Positions 1 to 11,186 of a DNA stretch of 49,260 nt are shown here, piece by piece. The notes beneath the pieces are model-generated. The model worked only from the letters and a program-made list of their open reading frames with translations. It did no database searches and was not told the origin of the DNA. The stretch's first letter is position 1; every line of letters starts with the position of its first letter. The stretch covers positions 1 through 49,260 of the forward strand of contig NZ_PENW01000023.1 of the NCBI RefSeq assembly GCF_003144405.1. The letters run 5' to 3'. The position numbers and the translations under genes are program-made. This DNA is from Proteus cibi. GTDB taxonomy: Bacteria; Pseudomonadota; Gammaproteobacteria; Enterobacterales; Enterobacteriaceae.

Positions 1-34
1 CATTTAGTTTAAAATCAAGAGAATATTTAGCCAT
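1..34 (-). CDS. Transposase OrfA N-terminus (partial)
   Basis: An ATG at 34-32 on the minus strand opens a frame reading MAKYSLDFKLN before leaving the window. This resembles the start of the helix-turn-helix OrfA protein of IS150-like elements, which binds the terminal repeats and is normally extended by frameshifting into the DDE integrase OrfB. Only 11 codons are visible, so intactness is unknown. The GGGG that could serve as ribosome binding site lies inside the 42-73 hairpin. Confidence 0.6.
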   Translation of the reverse strand, partial: MAKYSLDFKLN

Positions 35-41
35 AGAAAAA

Positions 42-73
42 CACCCCAAAGTTGGTGTCCAACTTTTGGGGTG
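42..73 (-). terminator. Hairpin in the IS terminal repeat, terminator-like on the minus strand
   Basis: CACCCCAAAGTTGG (42-55) pairs with CCAACTTTTGGGGTG (59-73) around a 3-base loop, with one bulged base. On the minus strand the hairpin is followed by TTTTTC. Transcripts from tpiA, which is read toward it, would meet it first. It would both stop readthrough and hide the transposase ribosome binding site. Confidence 0.6.
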
Positions 74-150
74 CAGTTCATGTTTTATATTCAGTAAGGT
101 GATTTTCTCTATTTTTTATCGATTAACGGCATAAGCCAGAAAGATAAAAA

Positions 151-921
151 TTATTTTTTCGCTTTAGCTTCTGCCGCTGCTTTAACGATAACGGCAAATG
201 CGTCCGCTTTCAGTGAAGCGCCACCGACTAATGCACCATCGATGTCTGGTTGACCAAACAGTTCTGCTGCATTTTTATCATTAACAGAACCACCGTATTG
301 GATGATCACTTGTTCAGCAATAGCCGCATCTTTCTTCGCGATATGATCACGAATAAATTTATGAACAGCTTGAGCTTGTGCTGGCGTTGCTGATTTACCT
401 GTACCGATAGCCCAGATTGGTTCATAAGCAATAACGGCATCTTTAAATGCAGCTGCACCATGTGCATTTAACACTGCGTCGATTTGGCGAGCACACACTT
501 CTTGAGTTTTGCCAGCTTCGTTTTCTGCTTCAGTTTCACCAATACATAATACGGGTGTTAAACCTAACTCTTTTAATACGCCGAATTTTTGAGCGATAAA
601 CTCGTCAGATTCTTTATGATAGGTACGACGCTCAGAGTGACCAATGATAACGTATTTAACATCAACGTTTTTCAGCATTTCTGCTGAAGTTTCACCAGTG
701 AAAGCACCTGATAAGTTAACACCTGTATCTTGAGCACCTAATGCAATACGGCTTCCACCAATTTCATGGCGTGCTTGGCATAGGTAAACTGCGGGTGGTG
801 CGATAGCAACATCACAACCTGCAACACCGCTAACTTCTTTACGTAATGCAGCAATTAATTCATGAACCATATGAATGCTGCCGTTGAGTTTCCAGTTACC
901 CATGACTAATGGATGGCGCAT
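151..921 (-). CDS. tpiA: Triosephosphate isomerase
   Basis: Interconverts dihydroxyacetone phosphate and glyceraldehyde 3-phosphate in glycolysis and gluconeogenesis (cytosolic homodimer, TIM barrel). The 256-residue product matches the usual enterobacterial length. GNWKLNG (about 8-14) carries the catalytic Asn and Lys, IGHSERR (about 93-99) the electrophilic His, and [13 protein letters not shown] (about 164-176) the catalytic Glu and the flexible loop. I chose the ATG at 921 because GGAGG lies just upstream and the protein then starts [10 protein letters not shown] as in E. coli; a longer frame to 969 has no such support. It works with GlpK, encoded nearby, whose product becomes its substrate after oxidation. 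No terminator of its own is obvious; the IS hairpin downstream may serve. Confidence 0.98.
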   Translation of the reverse strand: MRHPLVMGNWKLNGSIHMVHELIAALRKEVSGVAGCDVAIAPPAVYLCQARHEIGGSRIALGAQDTGVNLSGAFTGETSAEMLKNVDVKYVIIGHSERRTYHKESDEFIAQKFGVLKELGLTPVLCIGETEAENEAGKTQEVCARQIDAVLNAHGAAAFKDAVIAYEPIWAIGTGKSATPAQAQAVHKFIRDHIAKKDAAIAEQVIIQYGGSVNDKNAAELFGQPDIDGALVGGASLKADAFAVIVKAAAEAKAKK

Positions 922-1027
922 AACTTTTCCTCCAACCGAGTGGTTTAAATTTAGTTTGCTAATAAACACGAATTCTGTTGATGCACAACAGTATAGAGAA
1001 CAATGAATAGAATAGCTTTGTTTTTTA

Positions 1028-1663
1028 TCACGGAATAGCTGAAACGATCTTGCTGTTTAAAGAAAGCTTAATCGGTTCAATGGCGAACGTCGTTAATTGG
1101 TTATCTTCATGGGCAATAATATAGCGAATAGCCCCCACATCATGGCTAATATAATCAGAAGTTTGATTTTTAAAGGCGAATAAATTGAGCGCCTCTTGAA
1201 TTTGCTCTTGAGTTATTGATGAGTCAAATTGAGTGACTAAAGTGATAATATATTGCGTTGTGATCTCGCGATTTATCTTTTCTAACTCAGGTGAATCAGG
1301 AGTGTGGATCAGCGTGAGTTGTAAACTTTTTATTTTTTCGCTACCGCGTTCTAATATTGCAGATGAATAGAGATAAGGCGTGATACGCGTTGCGGCTCTG
1401 ACAAGAGGGATCGCAATATCGTGGTTAGTGATAATTTTATATTCATTAAGTGATAACAACGGATTTTGTTGATTGAACTTAGCTCTTAGCTCCGGAATAG
1501 TTATCTCAAAAACAGGTGCATCCTGTTTAAGGTAGGCAATATCATTTTTAGCGGGCTGTTTTTGTGCAACAGACATCTCTGTTGCAAAAACTGAAGTTGG
1601 CAAACAAAGAGCAATGCTTATGATTATCAGGTATAACGTAGAAAGTGTGTTTGCTTTTATCAT
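1028..1663 (-). CDS. yiiQ: YiiQ-like periplasmic protein (DUF1454 family)
   Basis: A 211-residue protein with a signal peptide: Lys near the N-terminus, a hydrophobic core at about 8-26 and a probable cut after SVFA. The mature part resembles E. coli YiiQ, for example [19 protein letters not shown] and the C-terminal [13 protein letters not shown]. Its function is not known. It sits upstream of tpiA on the same strand, as in E. coli, and is divergent from yiiR. The 106-base gap to tpiA allows either cotranscription or a separate tpiA promoter. Confidence 0.85.
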   Translation of the reverse strand: MIKANTLSTLYLIIISIALCLPTSVFATEMSVAQKQPAKNDIAYLKQDAPVFEITIPELRAKFNQQNPLLSLNEYKIITNHDIAIPLVRAATRITPYLYSSAILERGSEKIKSLQLTLIHTPDSPELEKINREITTQYIITLVTQFDSSITQEQIQEALNLFAFKNQTSDYISHDVGAIRYIIAHEDNQLTTFAIEPIKLSLNSKIVSAIP

Positions 1664-1760
1664 CTGTCCTCCGCTTGTCTGTGCTGTTATTGGCTAGTCT
1701 GTATTATTTGATACTAAATGGACAGTGTAATTCACAAATTAAGTAACTTATTGAGAATTT

Positions 1761-2192
1761 ATGACCTTACAACATTGGGCATTTTCATTCAAAGGACGAA
1801 TTGGGCGTCGTGATTTTTGGGCTGGCTTAGGGACTTGTTTTGCTCTTTTTTTATGCCTTTCTATTATTAATGATAGGATTTATCCGTTACCTGCCATTGT
1901 GACGTGGATATTGATTTTCTTTATTCTTTATCCATTGTGCGCAATCTTTACTAAAAGACTCCATGATAGAAATAAAAGAGGAATCTGGCTTTTATTACTC
2001 TTACTTGCCGTGATGTTAGGATTAGCCGATACCAGTAGTTTAGAACCATTTTGGCAATGGGCGATGGGACGTTTTCTTCCTTCTTTTATCGGGATGATTA
2101 TGCTGCTTGATTGCGGTGTATTTGTTGGTAATGACGGTGAAAACTATTTTGGCAAACAGACTGAGCAAGTAGATTATCGTCGCTGGCGTTAA
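1761..2192 (+). CDS. yiiR: YiiR-like inner membrane protein (DUF805)
   Basis: A 143-residue protein that opens with MTLQHWAFSFKGRIGRRDFWAG, the hallmark of DUF805 proteins: an amphipathic N-terminus with GRIGRRxFW before the first membrane helix. Hydrophobic stretches lie at about 22-36, 45-62, 75-87 and 106-122. The RLHDRNKRG loop between helices is also typical. No function is established. It is divergent from yiiQ and convergent with fpr, sharing the terminator at 2218-2244. Position and sequence match E. coli yiiR. Confidence 0.88.
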   Translation: MTLQHWAFSFKGRIGRRDFWAGLGTCFALFLCLSIINDRIYPLPAIVTWILIFFILYPLCAIFTKRLHDRNKRGIWLLLLLLAVMLGLADTSSLEPFWQWAMGRFLPSFIGMIMLLDCGVFVGNDGENYFGKQTEQVDYRRWR

Positions 2193-2217
2193 TTCATGTT
2201 ATTAAAATCAAATAAAT

Positions 2218-2244
2218 AAAGGTGAGATAAATAATCTCACCTTT
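2218..2244. terminator. Bidirectional terminator between yiiR and fpr
   Basis: AAAGGTGAGAT (2218-2228) and ATCTCACCTTT (2234-2244) form a perfect 11-bp stem with a 5-base loop. A T-run follows on the plus strand and the matching A-rich flank lies on the other side, so it can stop both convergent genes. Confidence 0.85.
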
Positions 2245-2256
2245 ATTTTTGTCTTA

Positions 2257-3003
2257 TTACCAATATTGCTCACTGGTGATATGTCCGGGTTTGCGTCGTA
2301 AGTGCTTACGCATTTCCCGTTGTTCTTTTAAGAGTTGTTGAGTGTCTCTGACCATTTGAGGATTACCACATAACATAATATGGCTCTCTTCTGGGCTGAT
2401 GGTTAGACCAACCTTTTTTTCTAAAGCACCACTTTCAATGAGTGCAGGAATACGTCCTGTTAATGAACCAATATGATTTTCACGGCTGACAACAGTTTGA
2501 ATACGTAATTTACCTTGATAACGTTCAACGAGTTTTTCCATTAAAGGTAAATAACTTAAGTCATTAGCATATCGAACAGCGTGGACAAGAACGATATTTT
2601 CAAATCGCTCCAGATCGTGCCCTAATTGCAAAATAGATAGAAAAGGTCCAATGGCTGTTCCGGTCGAAAGCATCCAAAGTGTATTTGCTGTGGGAACTTC
2701 TTCTAATACAAAAAAGCCGCTAGCTTGCTCAGTAACCAGTACTTCATCACCGACTTCAAGTGTGCTTAATTTAGGACTTAATTTTCCTTCGGGTACAGTA
2801 ACAAGATAAAACTCTAAGTTAGGATCATTGGGTGCATTTACATAAGAGTAGGCGCGTTGTACTCGCTCGCCATCGATATCTAGCGCTAATTTTGCAAATT
2901 GCCCGGCTGTAAACTTATCAATAGGAGCATTGACGACGAGACTCATTAACGCATCAGTCCAGTGATGAACTTGAGTTACTTTTCCATTCACCCAATTAGC
3001 CAT
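2257..3003 (-). CDS. fpr: Ferredoxin/flavodoxin-NADP+ reductase
   Basis: FAD enzyme that moves electrons between NADPH and flavodoxin or ferredoxin; in E. coli it supports radical enzymes and belongs to the SoxRS response. The 248-residue product matches the family length. RAYSYVNAPNDP (near 50-61) is the FAD-binding RxYS motif, GTAIGPFLSILQ (about 115-126) begins the NADP domain, and the LCGNPQMVRDT segment and C-terminal aromatic EQYW are conserved with E. coli Fpr. It ends against yiiR and is divergent from emrD across 337 bases. A SoxS site was not recognised with confidence. Confidence 0.96.
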   Translation of the reverse strand: MANWVNGKVTQVHHWTDALMSLVVNAPIDKFTAGQFAKLALDIDGERVQRAYSYVNAPNDPNLEFYLVTVPEGKLSPKLSTLEVGDEVLVTEQASGFFVLEEVPTANTLWMLSTGTAIGPFLSILQLGHDLERFENIVLVHAVRYANDLSYLPLMEKLVERYQGKLRIQTVVSRENHIGSLTGRIPALIESGALEKKVGLTISPEESHIMLCGNPQMVRDTQQLLKEQREMRKHLRRKPGHITSEQYW

Positions 3004-3110
3004 AGAGATTATCTCCTTTTGATAAACATGCTTATGTCGCTTATTTATTCTAAATAGGAAACGATTTTTTATTTATCAAGATGATGCGTTGATGTGATTA
3101 ATCTAATATT

Positions 3111-3150
3111 TTGTCAATATATGACACAATATGTACATTTATATTGACAA
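3111..3150. promoter_or_regulatory. Perfect inverted repeat in the fpr-emrD intergenic region
   Basis: TTGTCAATAT (3111-3120) and ATATTGACAA (3141-3150) form a perfect 10-bp inverted repeat with 20 bases between. A smaller near-palindrome, GTCAATATATGAC, lies within its left part. The intergenic region (3004-3340) shows no gene. The repeat lies 108 bases from the fpr start and 191 from the emrD start. It could be a two-site operator; the binding protein is unknown. Confidence 0.5.
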
Positions 3151-3340
3151 CTATGGTGTATTTCTCTGACATTAATCTTTATACAAAAATTGCTGGCTAT
3201 CTCGCAAATTTCTCCAAATTTGTTAACTTAGTCTCATTCTGAAAAGGCATGCATTTTGCGGAGTTTATTTTTATAAATTCTCTGTAGTGTGTGTCTGTCC
3301 GTTAATTTATTTATCTGAAATTCTTGAGTAAAGAAAAGAA

Positions 3341-4525
3341 ATGAGAAAGTTAGAGCATGCAAATCTATTATTATTGATAATTGCATTGGTTGCTGTGGGT
3401 CAAATGACTCAAACTATTTATGTTCCTGTTATTGCTGATATGGCCGTTTACTTTGGTGAGCCAACTGGGGCGGTACAGCAAGTTATGGGTGCCTATCTTT
3501 TTTCTTATGGTTTTTCACAGCTAATTTATGGGCCTATTTCCGACAAAGTAGGGCGTCGTCCTGTTATTTTAGTCGGAATGACGATTTTTTGCTTATCAAC
3601 GCTGGTGGCGATTTTCTCGCAAAATTTAACCACACTGGTTATTGCTAGTACCTTGCAAGGAATGGGAACGGGGGTTGCCGGTGTTATGACACGTACTCAA
3701 CCCCGTGATTTATATACAGGAACTGCATTACGTTACGCCAATAGTTTGTTAAATATGGGTGTGTTAGTTAGTCCATTATTAGCGCCAATGATTGGTGGTG
3801 TTGTCGCTCACTTTTTTGGCTGGCATGCGTGTTATATCTTCTTATTATTATTAGGAACCAGTGTCCTGTTTTGTATGTATCGTTGGATGCCAGAAACGCG
3901 TCCTGTACAAGTTGAAAAACGTAAAATGTTGTCATCATTTTATTTACTGCTTTCAAACAGTACCTTCAGTGCATTTTTGATTATGCTGATTTGTGCGTTA
4001 TCGGGTATTGCTGTTTTTGAAGCATCAAGCGGCGTGTTAATGGGCGGCGTGCTAGGATTAAATAGTATTACTATCAGCATATTATTTATTTTACCAATCC
4101 CCGCAGCATTCTTCGGAGCTTGGTATGCTGGTCGTGAAGGTAAAACCTTTGTTCAGCTGATGTGGCACTCTGTGTTTTGTTGCTTATCTGCGGGTATTTT
4201 AATGTGGCTCCCCGGTTGGCTAAATATTATTAATATCTGGACATTACTGGTACCTGCGGCACTGTTTTTCTTTGGTGCGGGTATGTTATTTCCGTTGGCA
4301 ACAACAGGCGCAATGGAACCATTCCCTTATTTAGCGGGCTCTGCTGGTGCATTGGTAGGTGGTTTACAAAATGTAGGTTCAGGTGTGGCAACATGGTTTT
4401 CTGCTTTACTGCCACAACATAACCAATTTAGCTTAGGTATGATCATGTTTGCCATGTCAGTAGTGATTATGCTTTGTTGGCTTCCTTTGGCTCATCGTTT
4501 TAGTCATGAAGAACATACTATTTAG
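3341..4525 (+). CDS. emrD: Multidrug efflux MFS transporter EmrD
   Basis: A 394-residue protein, the same length as E. coli EmrD, a proton-driven exporter of amphipathic compounds and uncouplers in the inner membrane. About twelve hydrophobic segments are visible. The motif DKVGRRPVILVG (about 68-79) is the MFS loop 2-3 signature, and MGTGVAGVMTRTQPRDL and FFFGAGMLFPLATTGAMEPFP match EmrD closely. It stands where E. coli has glpX, but in the opposite direction to glpK, which it meets tail to tail with a shared terminator. Regulation may involve the inverted repeat upstream. Confidence 0.93.
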   Translation: MRKLEHANLLLLIIALVAVGQMTQTIYVPVIADMAVYFGEPTGAVQQVMGAYLFSYGFSQLIYGPISDKVGRRPVILVGMTIFCLSTLVAIFSQNLTTLVIASTLQGMGTGVAGVMTRTQPRDLYTGTALRYANSLLNMGVLVSPLLAPMIGGVVAHFFGWHACYIFLLLLGTSVLFCMYRWMPETRPVQVEKRKMLSSFYLLLSNSTFSAFLIMLICALSGIAVFEASSGVLMGGVLGLNSITISILFILPIPAAFFGAWYAGREGKTFVQLMWHSVFCCLSAGILMWLPGWLNIINIWTLLVPAALFFFGAGMLFPLATTGAMEPFPYLAGSAGALVGGLQNVGSGVATWFSALLPQHNQFSLGMIMFAMSVVIMLCWLPLAHRFSHEEHTI

Positions 4526-4551
4526 TTGATTAATGCAGTGACTGAAATAAA

Positions 4552-4581
4552 AAAATGCCGAGATAAAAATTTCGGCATTTT
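4552..4581. terminator. Bidirectional terminator between emrD and glpK
   Basis: AAAATGCCGA (4552-4561) pairs with TCGGCATTTT (4572-4581) around a 10-base loop. A- and T-rich flanks on both sides suit both convergent genes. Confidence 0.8.
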
Positions 4582-4627
4582 AGTTTTGTAGCCTAGGCTA
4601 CTTCTCTCTCAAACTGTTTTACTGCGA

Positions 4628-6181
<1,554 letters not shown>

Positions 6182-6202
6182 TCAACAATATTGCTCTTAA
6201 TT

Positions 6203-7018
6203 TTATTTATCGTCTTCAATTTTGCAGGTATCGCAAGGCAAGTGACGGCCAATTAATTTGCGGTAAGCCAATGCGCCTAAGATACCACCGATAAATGGAG
6301 CAATGATTGGAACTAAGAAATAAGGGATATCACGTCCACCAGTCAGCGCAATATCACCCCAGCCAGCAAAGTACGCAACCAGTTTTGGACCAAAGTCACG
6401 GGCAGGGTTTAAGGCGAACCCAGTTAATGGACCAAATGCACCACCGATAACAGCAATTAAAATACCAATCAGTAAAGGCGCTAATGGGCCTTTAGGTACA
6501 CCGTTGCCATCATCAGTTAAGGCTAAAATTAATCCAACTAAGATAACGGCAATGATAACTTCAACAAAAAAGGCGTGTACAACGGAAATTTGAGCTGCAG
6601 GATAAGTTGAAAATACACCAGCAGTGAAGAGACTTTCTTGTGAGCCTCTGACAATGCCATTAACTTGTTCGTAGTCGAGGAAAACGCTGTAGTACATAAA
6701 GTACACAATCGCAGCGGCGAAGAAACCACCTAACATTTGTGCAATAATATAAGGGATAACTTTTCTGCGTTCAAAGCAAGCAAATAACCAAAATGCAACA
6801 GTCACTGCAGGGTTCAAGTGAGCACCAGAGGTGCCAGCGGTAAGATAAACGGCTAAGGCAACACCCAGCCCCCAGATAATACTTATCTCCCATAGTCCTA
6901 GCTCTGCACCTGCAATCCGTACTGCGGCAACACAACCAAGGCCGAAGAAGACTAGCAACGCAGTTCCGATAAATTCAGAAATGCATTGACCCATAAGAGA
7001 GGTTTTCGTCTGGCTCAT
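6203..7018 (-). CDS. glpF: Glycerol facilitator (aquaglyceroporin)
   Basis: Inner-membrane channel of the MIP family that lets glycerol diffuse into the cell. The 271-residue product has six hydrophobic segments and two half-helix signatures: HLNPAVTVA (near 67-75) and LNPARDFGPK (near 203-212). The Asp after NPAR is typical of glycerol channels rather than strict water channels. It is first in the glpFK operon, with a likely GlpR operator about 70-100 bases upstream of its start. Confidence 0.97.
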   Translation of the reverse strand: MSQTKTSLMGQCISEFIGTALLVFFGLGCVAAVRIAGAELGLWEISIIWGLGVALAVYLTAGTSGAHLNPAVTVAFWLFACFERRKVIPYIIAQMLGGFFAAAIVYFMYYSVFLDYEQVNGIVRGSQESLFTAGVFSTYPAAQISVVHAFFVEVIIAVILVGLILALTDDGNGVPKGPLAPLLIGILIAVIGGAFGPLTGFALNPARDFGPKLVAYFAGWGDIALTGGRDIPYFLVPIIAPFIGGILGALAYRKLIGRHLPCDTCKIEDDK

Positions 7019-7084
7019 ATATTCTATCCTGAAAGAGGGTTATTTATTGTTAGTATTCTTTTCGAATTGAAAAGATAACTGTGA

Positions 7085-7114
7085 ATTTATCGTTAATGAG
7101 CGTAAACGAGAATA
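7085..7114 (-). promoter_or_regulatory. Probable tandem GlpR operator upstream of glpF
   Basis: On the minus strand two overlapping 20-mers resemble the GlpR operator as I remember it (WATGTTCGWTAWCGAACATW). One lies at 7095-7114, agreeing at about 15 of 20 positions, and one at 7085-7104, agreeing at about 14 of 20. They are offset by 10 bases, one helical turn. GlpR represses glp operons in the absence of glycerol 3-phosphate. TGTGATC at 7194-7200 may be half a CRP site. Confidence 0.5.
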
Positions 7115-7312
7115 AGCGAAATTGAAATTTGTGTGTCTCATCAAGAAAATGAGTGAAAACGCTCTTAATTAGTGACTTGTTCGACATTTGTAATGTGATC
7201 TGACCAGTGTTTTTGATAAATTGAAAAAAGAATGTAATTCCTCGGAAGATGCTAGACAGTTGTTGATAGGCTACTTACAATCGGAAGTATCGATTATATG
7301 GGGGATTACAGT

Positions 7313-7555
7313 ATGTCATTTGAAGTTTTCGAGAAGTTAGAATCAAAAGTACAACAAGCAATTGATACCATCACGTTATTACAGATGGAAATCGAAGAGC
7401 TAAAAGAAAAAAATGATGCGCTGAACCAAGAAGTTCAAGAAGCGAAAGGATCGCGCGAAGCTCTTGTTCGTGAAAATGAAGAATTGAAACAAGAGCAATC
7501 AAGCTGGCAAGAGCGTTTACGCGCACTATTAGGTAAAATGGAAGACGTGCAATAA
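7313..7555 (+). CDS. zapB: Cell division protein ZapB
   Basis: An 80-residue all-coiled-coil protein that joins the Z ring through ZapA and links it to MatP at the chromosome terminus. The heptad pattern runs through nearly the whole chain, and [20 protein letters not shown] is essentially the E. coli ZapB sequence. I start at the ATG at 7313 because GGGGA lies about 8 bases upstream and the protein then begins [10 protein letters not shown] like its homologue. It is divergent from glpF and convergent with rraA, as in E. coli. Confidence 0.95.
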   Translation: MSFEVFEKLESKVQQAIDTITLLQMEIEELKEKNDALNQEVQEAKGSREALVRENEELKQEQSSWQERLRALLGKMEDVQ

Positions 7556-7584
7556 TTGTCTTTGTTTGCTTAAAGCCTAAAAAA

Positions 7585-7610
7585 CAAAAGCCACCGTTAG
7601 GTGGCTTTTG
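7585..7610. terminator. Terminator between zapB and rraA
   Basis: CAAAAGCCACC (7585-7595) and GGTGGCTTTTG (7600-7610) form a perfect 11-bp stem with a GTTA tetraloop, flanked by A-runs upstream. It fits the ends of both convergent genes. Confidence 0.82.
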
Positions 7611-7646
7611 AGTATTGAAACCGTAAGAACGCAGATAAAAGTTACA

Positions 7647-8156
<510 letters not shown>

Positions 8157-8215
8157 TTACGTCAGGTTGCCACAGGAAAGTCCAGTATATCCCTTAACAG
8201 GGGCGGTTGGCAAAA

Positions 8216-8239
8216 GACTCACTGAAAATTCAGTGAGTC
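8216..8239 (-). terminator. menA terminator
   Basis: GACTCACTGAA (8216-8226) and TTCAGTGAGTC (8229-8239) form a perfect 11-bp stem. On the minus strand it is followed by TTTTG, so it ends menA transcripts; the plus strand has no T-run. Confidence 0.75.
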
Positions 8240-8259
8240 AAATCAACAATAGAGTGAAA

Positions 8260-9177
8260 TTATTCTAAAACTAAACCTAAAGAGAAAAGAACATTAGTTA
8301 ACAGTGCCGCTTTTACCATGTGTTCGAGTAGAGGGCGCATTGCTTCACCAGAGTGATCGGCATTCACACGTTTGATATGCAGTAAAAGCATCGGGGTAGC
8401 GAGTAAAAATAACCAGGCTGTCCAGCGATGCATATAAAGTAGAGTGAAGATAATTAAGCAGGCAATAGAGAGAAAAATAACACAAGTATGGTAAGTTCGT
8501 GAGCCAGCAGGGCCTAAGCGAACTGCTAATGTATTTTTACCTGCCTGAATATCACTTTCTAAATCGCGCATATTATTAATGTTTAGAACAGCGACAGAAA
8601 GTAAACCGCAGGCTGTGGCAGGAAGTAGGGTAACAATATCAAAGGTATTGGATTGTAAGTAATAAGTTCCGATGACACTTAACCAGCCAAAGAAAATTAA
8701 AACCGAGATATCACCCAGCCCCATATAACCATAAGGGCGCTTACCCACGGTATAAGTAATTGCGGCAACAATGGCGAGTAAACCCATCACGAGGAAGCCA
8801 ATAGCATCTTCAGGCTTTTTACAGGCGACAATAATCAGTGCAATACCACAGATACAGGAAATAATAACATTTAGGATCAGCGCTTTTTTCATTTGAGCCG
8901 CTGTTATTATGCCTTTTTGCATTCCACGAAGTGGTCCCAAACGCTCTTCAGTATCGGTTCCTTTTACGGCATCACCATAGTCATTGGCAAGGTTTGATAG
9001 GATCTGTAACGTTCCCGCAGTCAATATAGCAAGCAGTGCAATAGGTAGCTCAAAATGACCCATCCAATACGCTAATGCGGAACCAGTCACTATGGCAATT
9101 AACCCTAAAGGTAGTGTTTTGGGTCGTAAACTTTCAAGCCAGGCCTGAGTCCGGCTAGTGGAATTTAGAGCGCTCAT
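8260..9177 (-). CDS. menA: 1,4-dihydroxy-2-naphthoate octaprenyltransferase
   Basis: Membrane UbiA-superfamily enzyme that attaches a polyprenyl chain to dihydroxynaphthoate in menaquinone synthesis. The 305-residue chain has eight or nine hydrophobic segments. NDYGDAVKGTD (about 65-75) is the first Asp-rich, Mg-diphosphate-binding motif, and the NNMRDLESDIQAGK region (near 200-213) holds the second. It lies between hslVU and rraA as in E. coli. A strong hslVU terminator precedes it at 9223-9240, so it needs its own promoter, which must lie within about 45 bases of the start unless readthrough is used. Confidence 0.96.
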   Translation of the reverse strand: MSALNSTSRTQAWLESLRPKTLPLGLIAIVTGSALAYWMGHFELPIALLAILTAGTLQILSNLANDYGDAVKGTDTEERLGPLRGMQKGIITAAQMKKALILNVIISCICGIALIIVACKKPEDAIGFLVMGLLAIVAAITYTVGKRPYGYMGLGDISVLIFFGWLSVIGTYYLQSNTFDIVTLLPATACGLLSVAVLNINNMRDLESDIQAGKNTLAVRLGPAGSRTYHTCVIFLSIACLIIFTLLYMHRWTAWLFLLATPMLLLHIKRVNADHSGEAMRPLLEHMVKAALLTNVLFSLGLVLE

Positions 9178-9222
9178 GCTGAAATTCGATACTCATGTTC
9201 GTTGTTATTATAAAAATAAGAA

Positions 9223-9240
9223 TGGGAGGCAAGCCTCCCA
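9223..9240 (-). terminator. hslVU terminator
   Basis: TGGGAGGC (9223-9230) and GCCTCCCA (9233-9240) form a GC-rich 8-bp stem with a 2-base loop on paper. On the minus strand it is followed by TTCTTATTTTT. Confidence 0.8.
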
Positions 9241-9274
9241 CGTAAATATTGCTGATAAGGATCGCACAAGTTGA

Positions 9275-10609
9275 TTATAAAATAAATCGACTCAGATCTT
9301 CATCTGCGACAAGCTCATCCAGATGCTGTTTCACATATTCTGCATCAATCAATACTGATTGACCTTGACGTTCACTCGCATCGTAGGAAATTTCTTCCAT
9401 CAAACGCTCTAAAACGGTATGCAAACGACGAGCACCGATATTTTCAGTGGTTTCATTTACGCGCCATGCTGATTCAGCAATTTTGCGAATACCGTCTTCT
9501 GTGAAGCTAATAGACACACCTTCAGTTGCCATTAATGCTTCATATTGTTTTGTTAACGATGCATTAGGTTCAGTTAGGATACGCTCAAAATCTTCTGCTG
9601 TCAGTGCTTGAAGTTCAACACGAATTGGCAGACGTCCTTGTAATTCAGGAATTAAATCAGAAGGACTTGAAACTTGGAATGCACCTGATGCAATAAACAG
9701 AATATGGTCTGTTTTTACCATACCGTGTTTTGTTGAAACTGTACAACCTTCAACCAGAGGTAAGAGGTCACGCTGTACACCTTCACGAGAAACGTCAGGA
9801 CCAGAACTTTGTCCACCCCGTTTACAGATTTTATCTACTTCATCAATAAAGACGATACCGTGTTGTTCTACCGCATCAATCGCTTGTTGCTTAAGCTCTT
9901 CAGGGTTAACTAATTTAGCTGCTTCTTCTTCAACAATAAGCTTAAACGCATCTTTGATTTTCATCTTGCGCGCTTTTTGTTTCTGACCCGCTAAATTTTG
10001 GAACATCGATTGTAATTGATTCGTCATCTCTTCCATTCCTGGAGGAGCCATAATTTCAACACCCATTGGTGTTGCAGATAACTCAATTTCAATCTCTTTA
10101 TCGTCTAATTGACCTTCACGTAATTTTTTACGGAAAGATTGACGTGCAGCTGATGGTTCTGATGCTTGTTCTGTTACACCCCAGTTATTTTTTGCGGGTG
10201 GAATAAGGACATCAAGGATACGTTCTTCAGCCATTTCCTCAGCACGGAAACGATTTTTATCGATAGCTTGGCTACGTACCATTTTGACCGCAGAGTCGGT
10301 TAAATCACGGATAATAGAATCGACTTCTTTACCCACATAACCCACTTCGGTGAATTTAGTTGCTTCAACTTTGATGAAAGGTGCATTTGCCAATTTTGCT
10401 AAACGGCGTGCAATTTCAGTTTTACCTACACCAGTAGGTCCAATCATCAGAATATTTTTAGGTGTTACTTCATGACGCAGCGCTTCATCAAGCTGCATAC
10501 GACGCCAGCGGTTACGTAGGGCAATCGCCACAGCACGTTTCGCTTTATCTTGGCCAATAATAAATCTATCGAGTTCGCTGGCAATTTCGCGAGGAGTCAT
10601 TTCAGACAT
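9275..10609 (-). CDS. hslU: HslU, ATPase subunit of the HslVU protease
   Basis: AAA+ unfoldase of 444 residues that forms hexamers and feeds substrates into HslV. GPTGVGKT (57-64) is the Walker A motif and [11 protein letters not shown] (about 250-260) the Walker B. The inserted I domain lies between them, and sensor 2 residues lie in [19 protein letters not shown]. The C-terminal DEDLSRFIL tail activates HslV in the family. Its start is 12 bases after the hslV stop, so the genes are cotranscribed. Confidence 0.98.
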   Translation of the reverse strand: MSEMTPREIASELDRFIIGQDKAKRAVAIALRNRWRRMQLDEALRHEVTPKNILMIGPTGVGKTEIARRLAKLANAPFIKVEATKFTEVGYVGKEVDSIIRDLTDSAVKMVRSQAIDKNRFRAEEMAEERILDVLIPPAKNNWGVTEQASEPSAARQSFRKKLREGQLDDKEIEIELSATPMGVEIMAPPGMEEMTNQLQSMFQNLAGQKQKARKMKIKDAFKLIVEEEAAKLVNPEELKQQAIDAVEQHGIVFIDEVDKICKRGGQSSGPDVSREGVQRDLLPLVEGCTVSTKHGMVKTDHILFIASGAFQVSSPSDLIPELQGRLPIRVELQALTAEDFERILTEPNASLTKQYEALMATEGVSISFTEDGIRKIAESAWRVNETTENIGARRLHTVLERLMEEISYDASERQGQSVLIDAEYVKQHLDELVADEDLSRFIL

Positions 10610-10621
10610 GCTCTCTAATCC

Positions 10622-11152
10622 TTACTCTTTTGAAGAGAGTTCTTCAAAGTTGACATTATGGTTAGTATAAATACAGATATCTCCAGCGATGTTAAGTGCT
10701 TTTTCAGCAATTTCACGTGCAGAAAGTTCAGTATTTTCTAGCATAGCTCTAGCCGCTGCTTGTGCATAAGGACCACCAGAACCGATAGCAATTAAATCGT
10801 TTTCTGGTTGAACCACATCACCATTACCCGTGATGATAAGAGATGTATTTTCATCTGCAACAGCAAGCAACGCTTCTAATTTGCGTAGCATTCTGTCTGT
10901 GCGCCAATCTTTAGCAAGTTCTACCGCAGCTTTCGTTAAATGCCCTTGGTGAAGTTCTAATTTACGCTCAAACAGTTCAAAAAGAGTAAAAGCATCAGCA
11001 GTGCCGCCAGCAAATCCCGCAATGACTTTGTCGTTATAAAGACGGCGTACTTTGCGAACATTGCCTTTCATGACGGTATTACCCATCGTCGCCTGTCCAT
11101 CACCACCGATTACAACTTGGCCCTTACGGCGAACACTTACGATTGTAGTCAT
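10622..11152 (-). CDS. hslV: HslV, peptidase subunit of the HslVU protease
   Basis: A 176-residue N-terminal-nucleophile protease related to proteasome beta subunits. After removal of Met1, Thr (second codon, MTTIVSVRR) becomes the catalytic residue. [16 protein letters not shown] is the conserved core, and [14 protein letters not shown] is also typical. AGGGG lies upstream of the ATG. It heads the hslVU operon, downstream of ftsN on the same strand, with its own heat-shock-type promoter and a stem-loop leader. Confidence 0.98.
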   Translation of the reverse strand: MTTIVSVRRKGQVVIGGDGQATMGNTVMKGNVRKVRRLYNDKVIAGFAGGTADAFTLFELFERKLELHQGHLTKAAVELAKDWRTDRMLRKLEALLAVADENTSLIITGNGDVVQPENDLIAIGSGGPYAQAAARAMLENTELSAREIAEKALNIAGDICIYTNHNVNFEELSSKE

Positions 11153-11186
11153 GAGTCAGCCCCTGGTTTAATCAATAAAAAATGAG

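Larger units (their letters stand above)
1..80 (-). mobile_element. End of an IS3-family (IS150-like) insertion sequence, cut by the window edge
   Basis: Read on the minus strand, the element begins at base 80 with a terminal repeat starting TGAACTGCACCCC, typical in style of IS150-group ends. It runs into a transposase start codon at base 34. Only the terminal repeat and the first codons lie in the window, so length, intactness and target duplication cannot be judged. The family call rests on remembered terminal-repeat style plus the N-terminal residues of the open frame. Confidence 0.75.
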
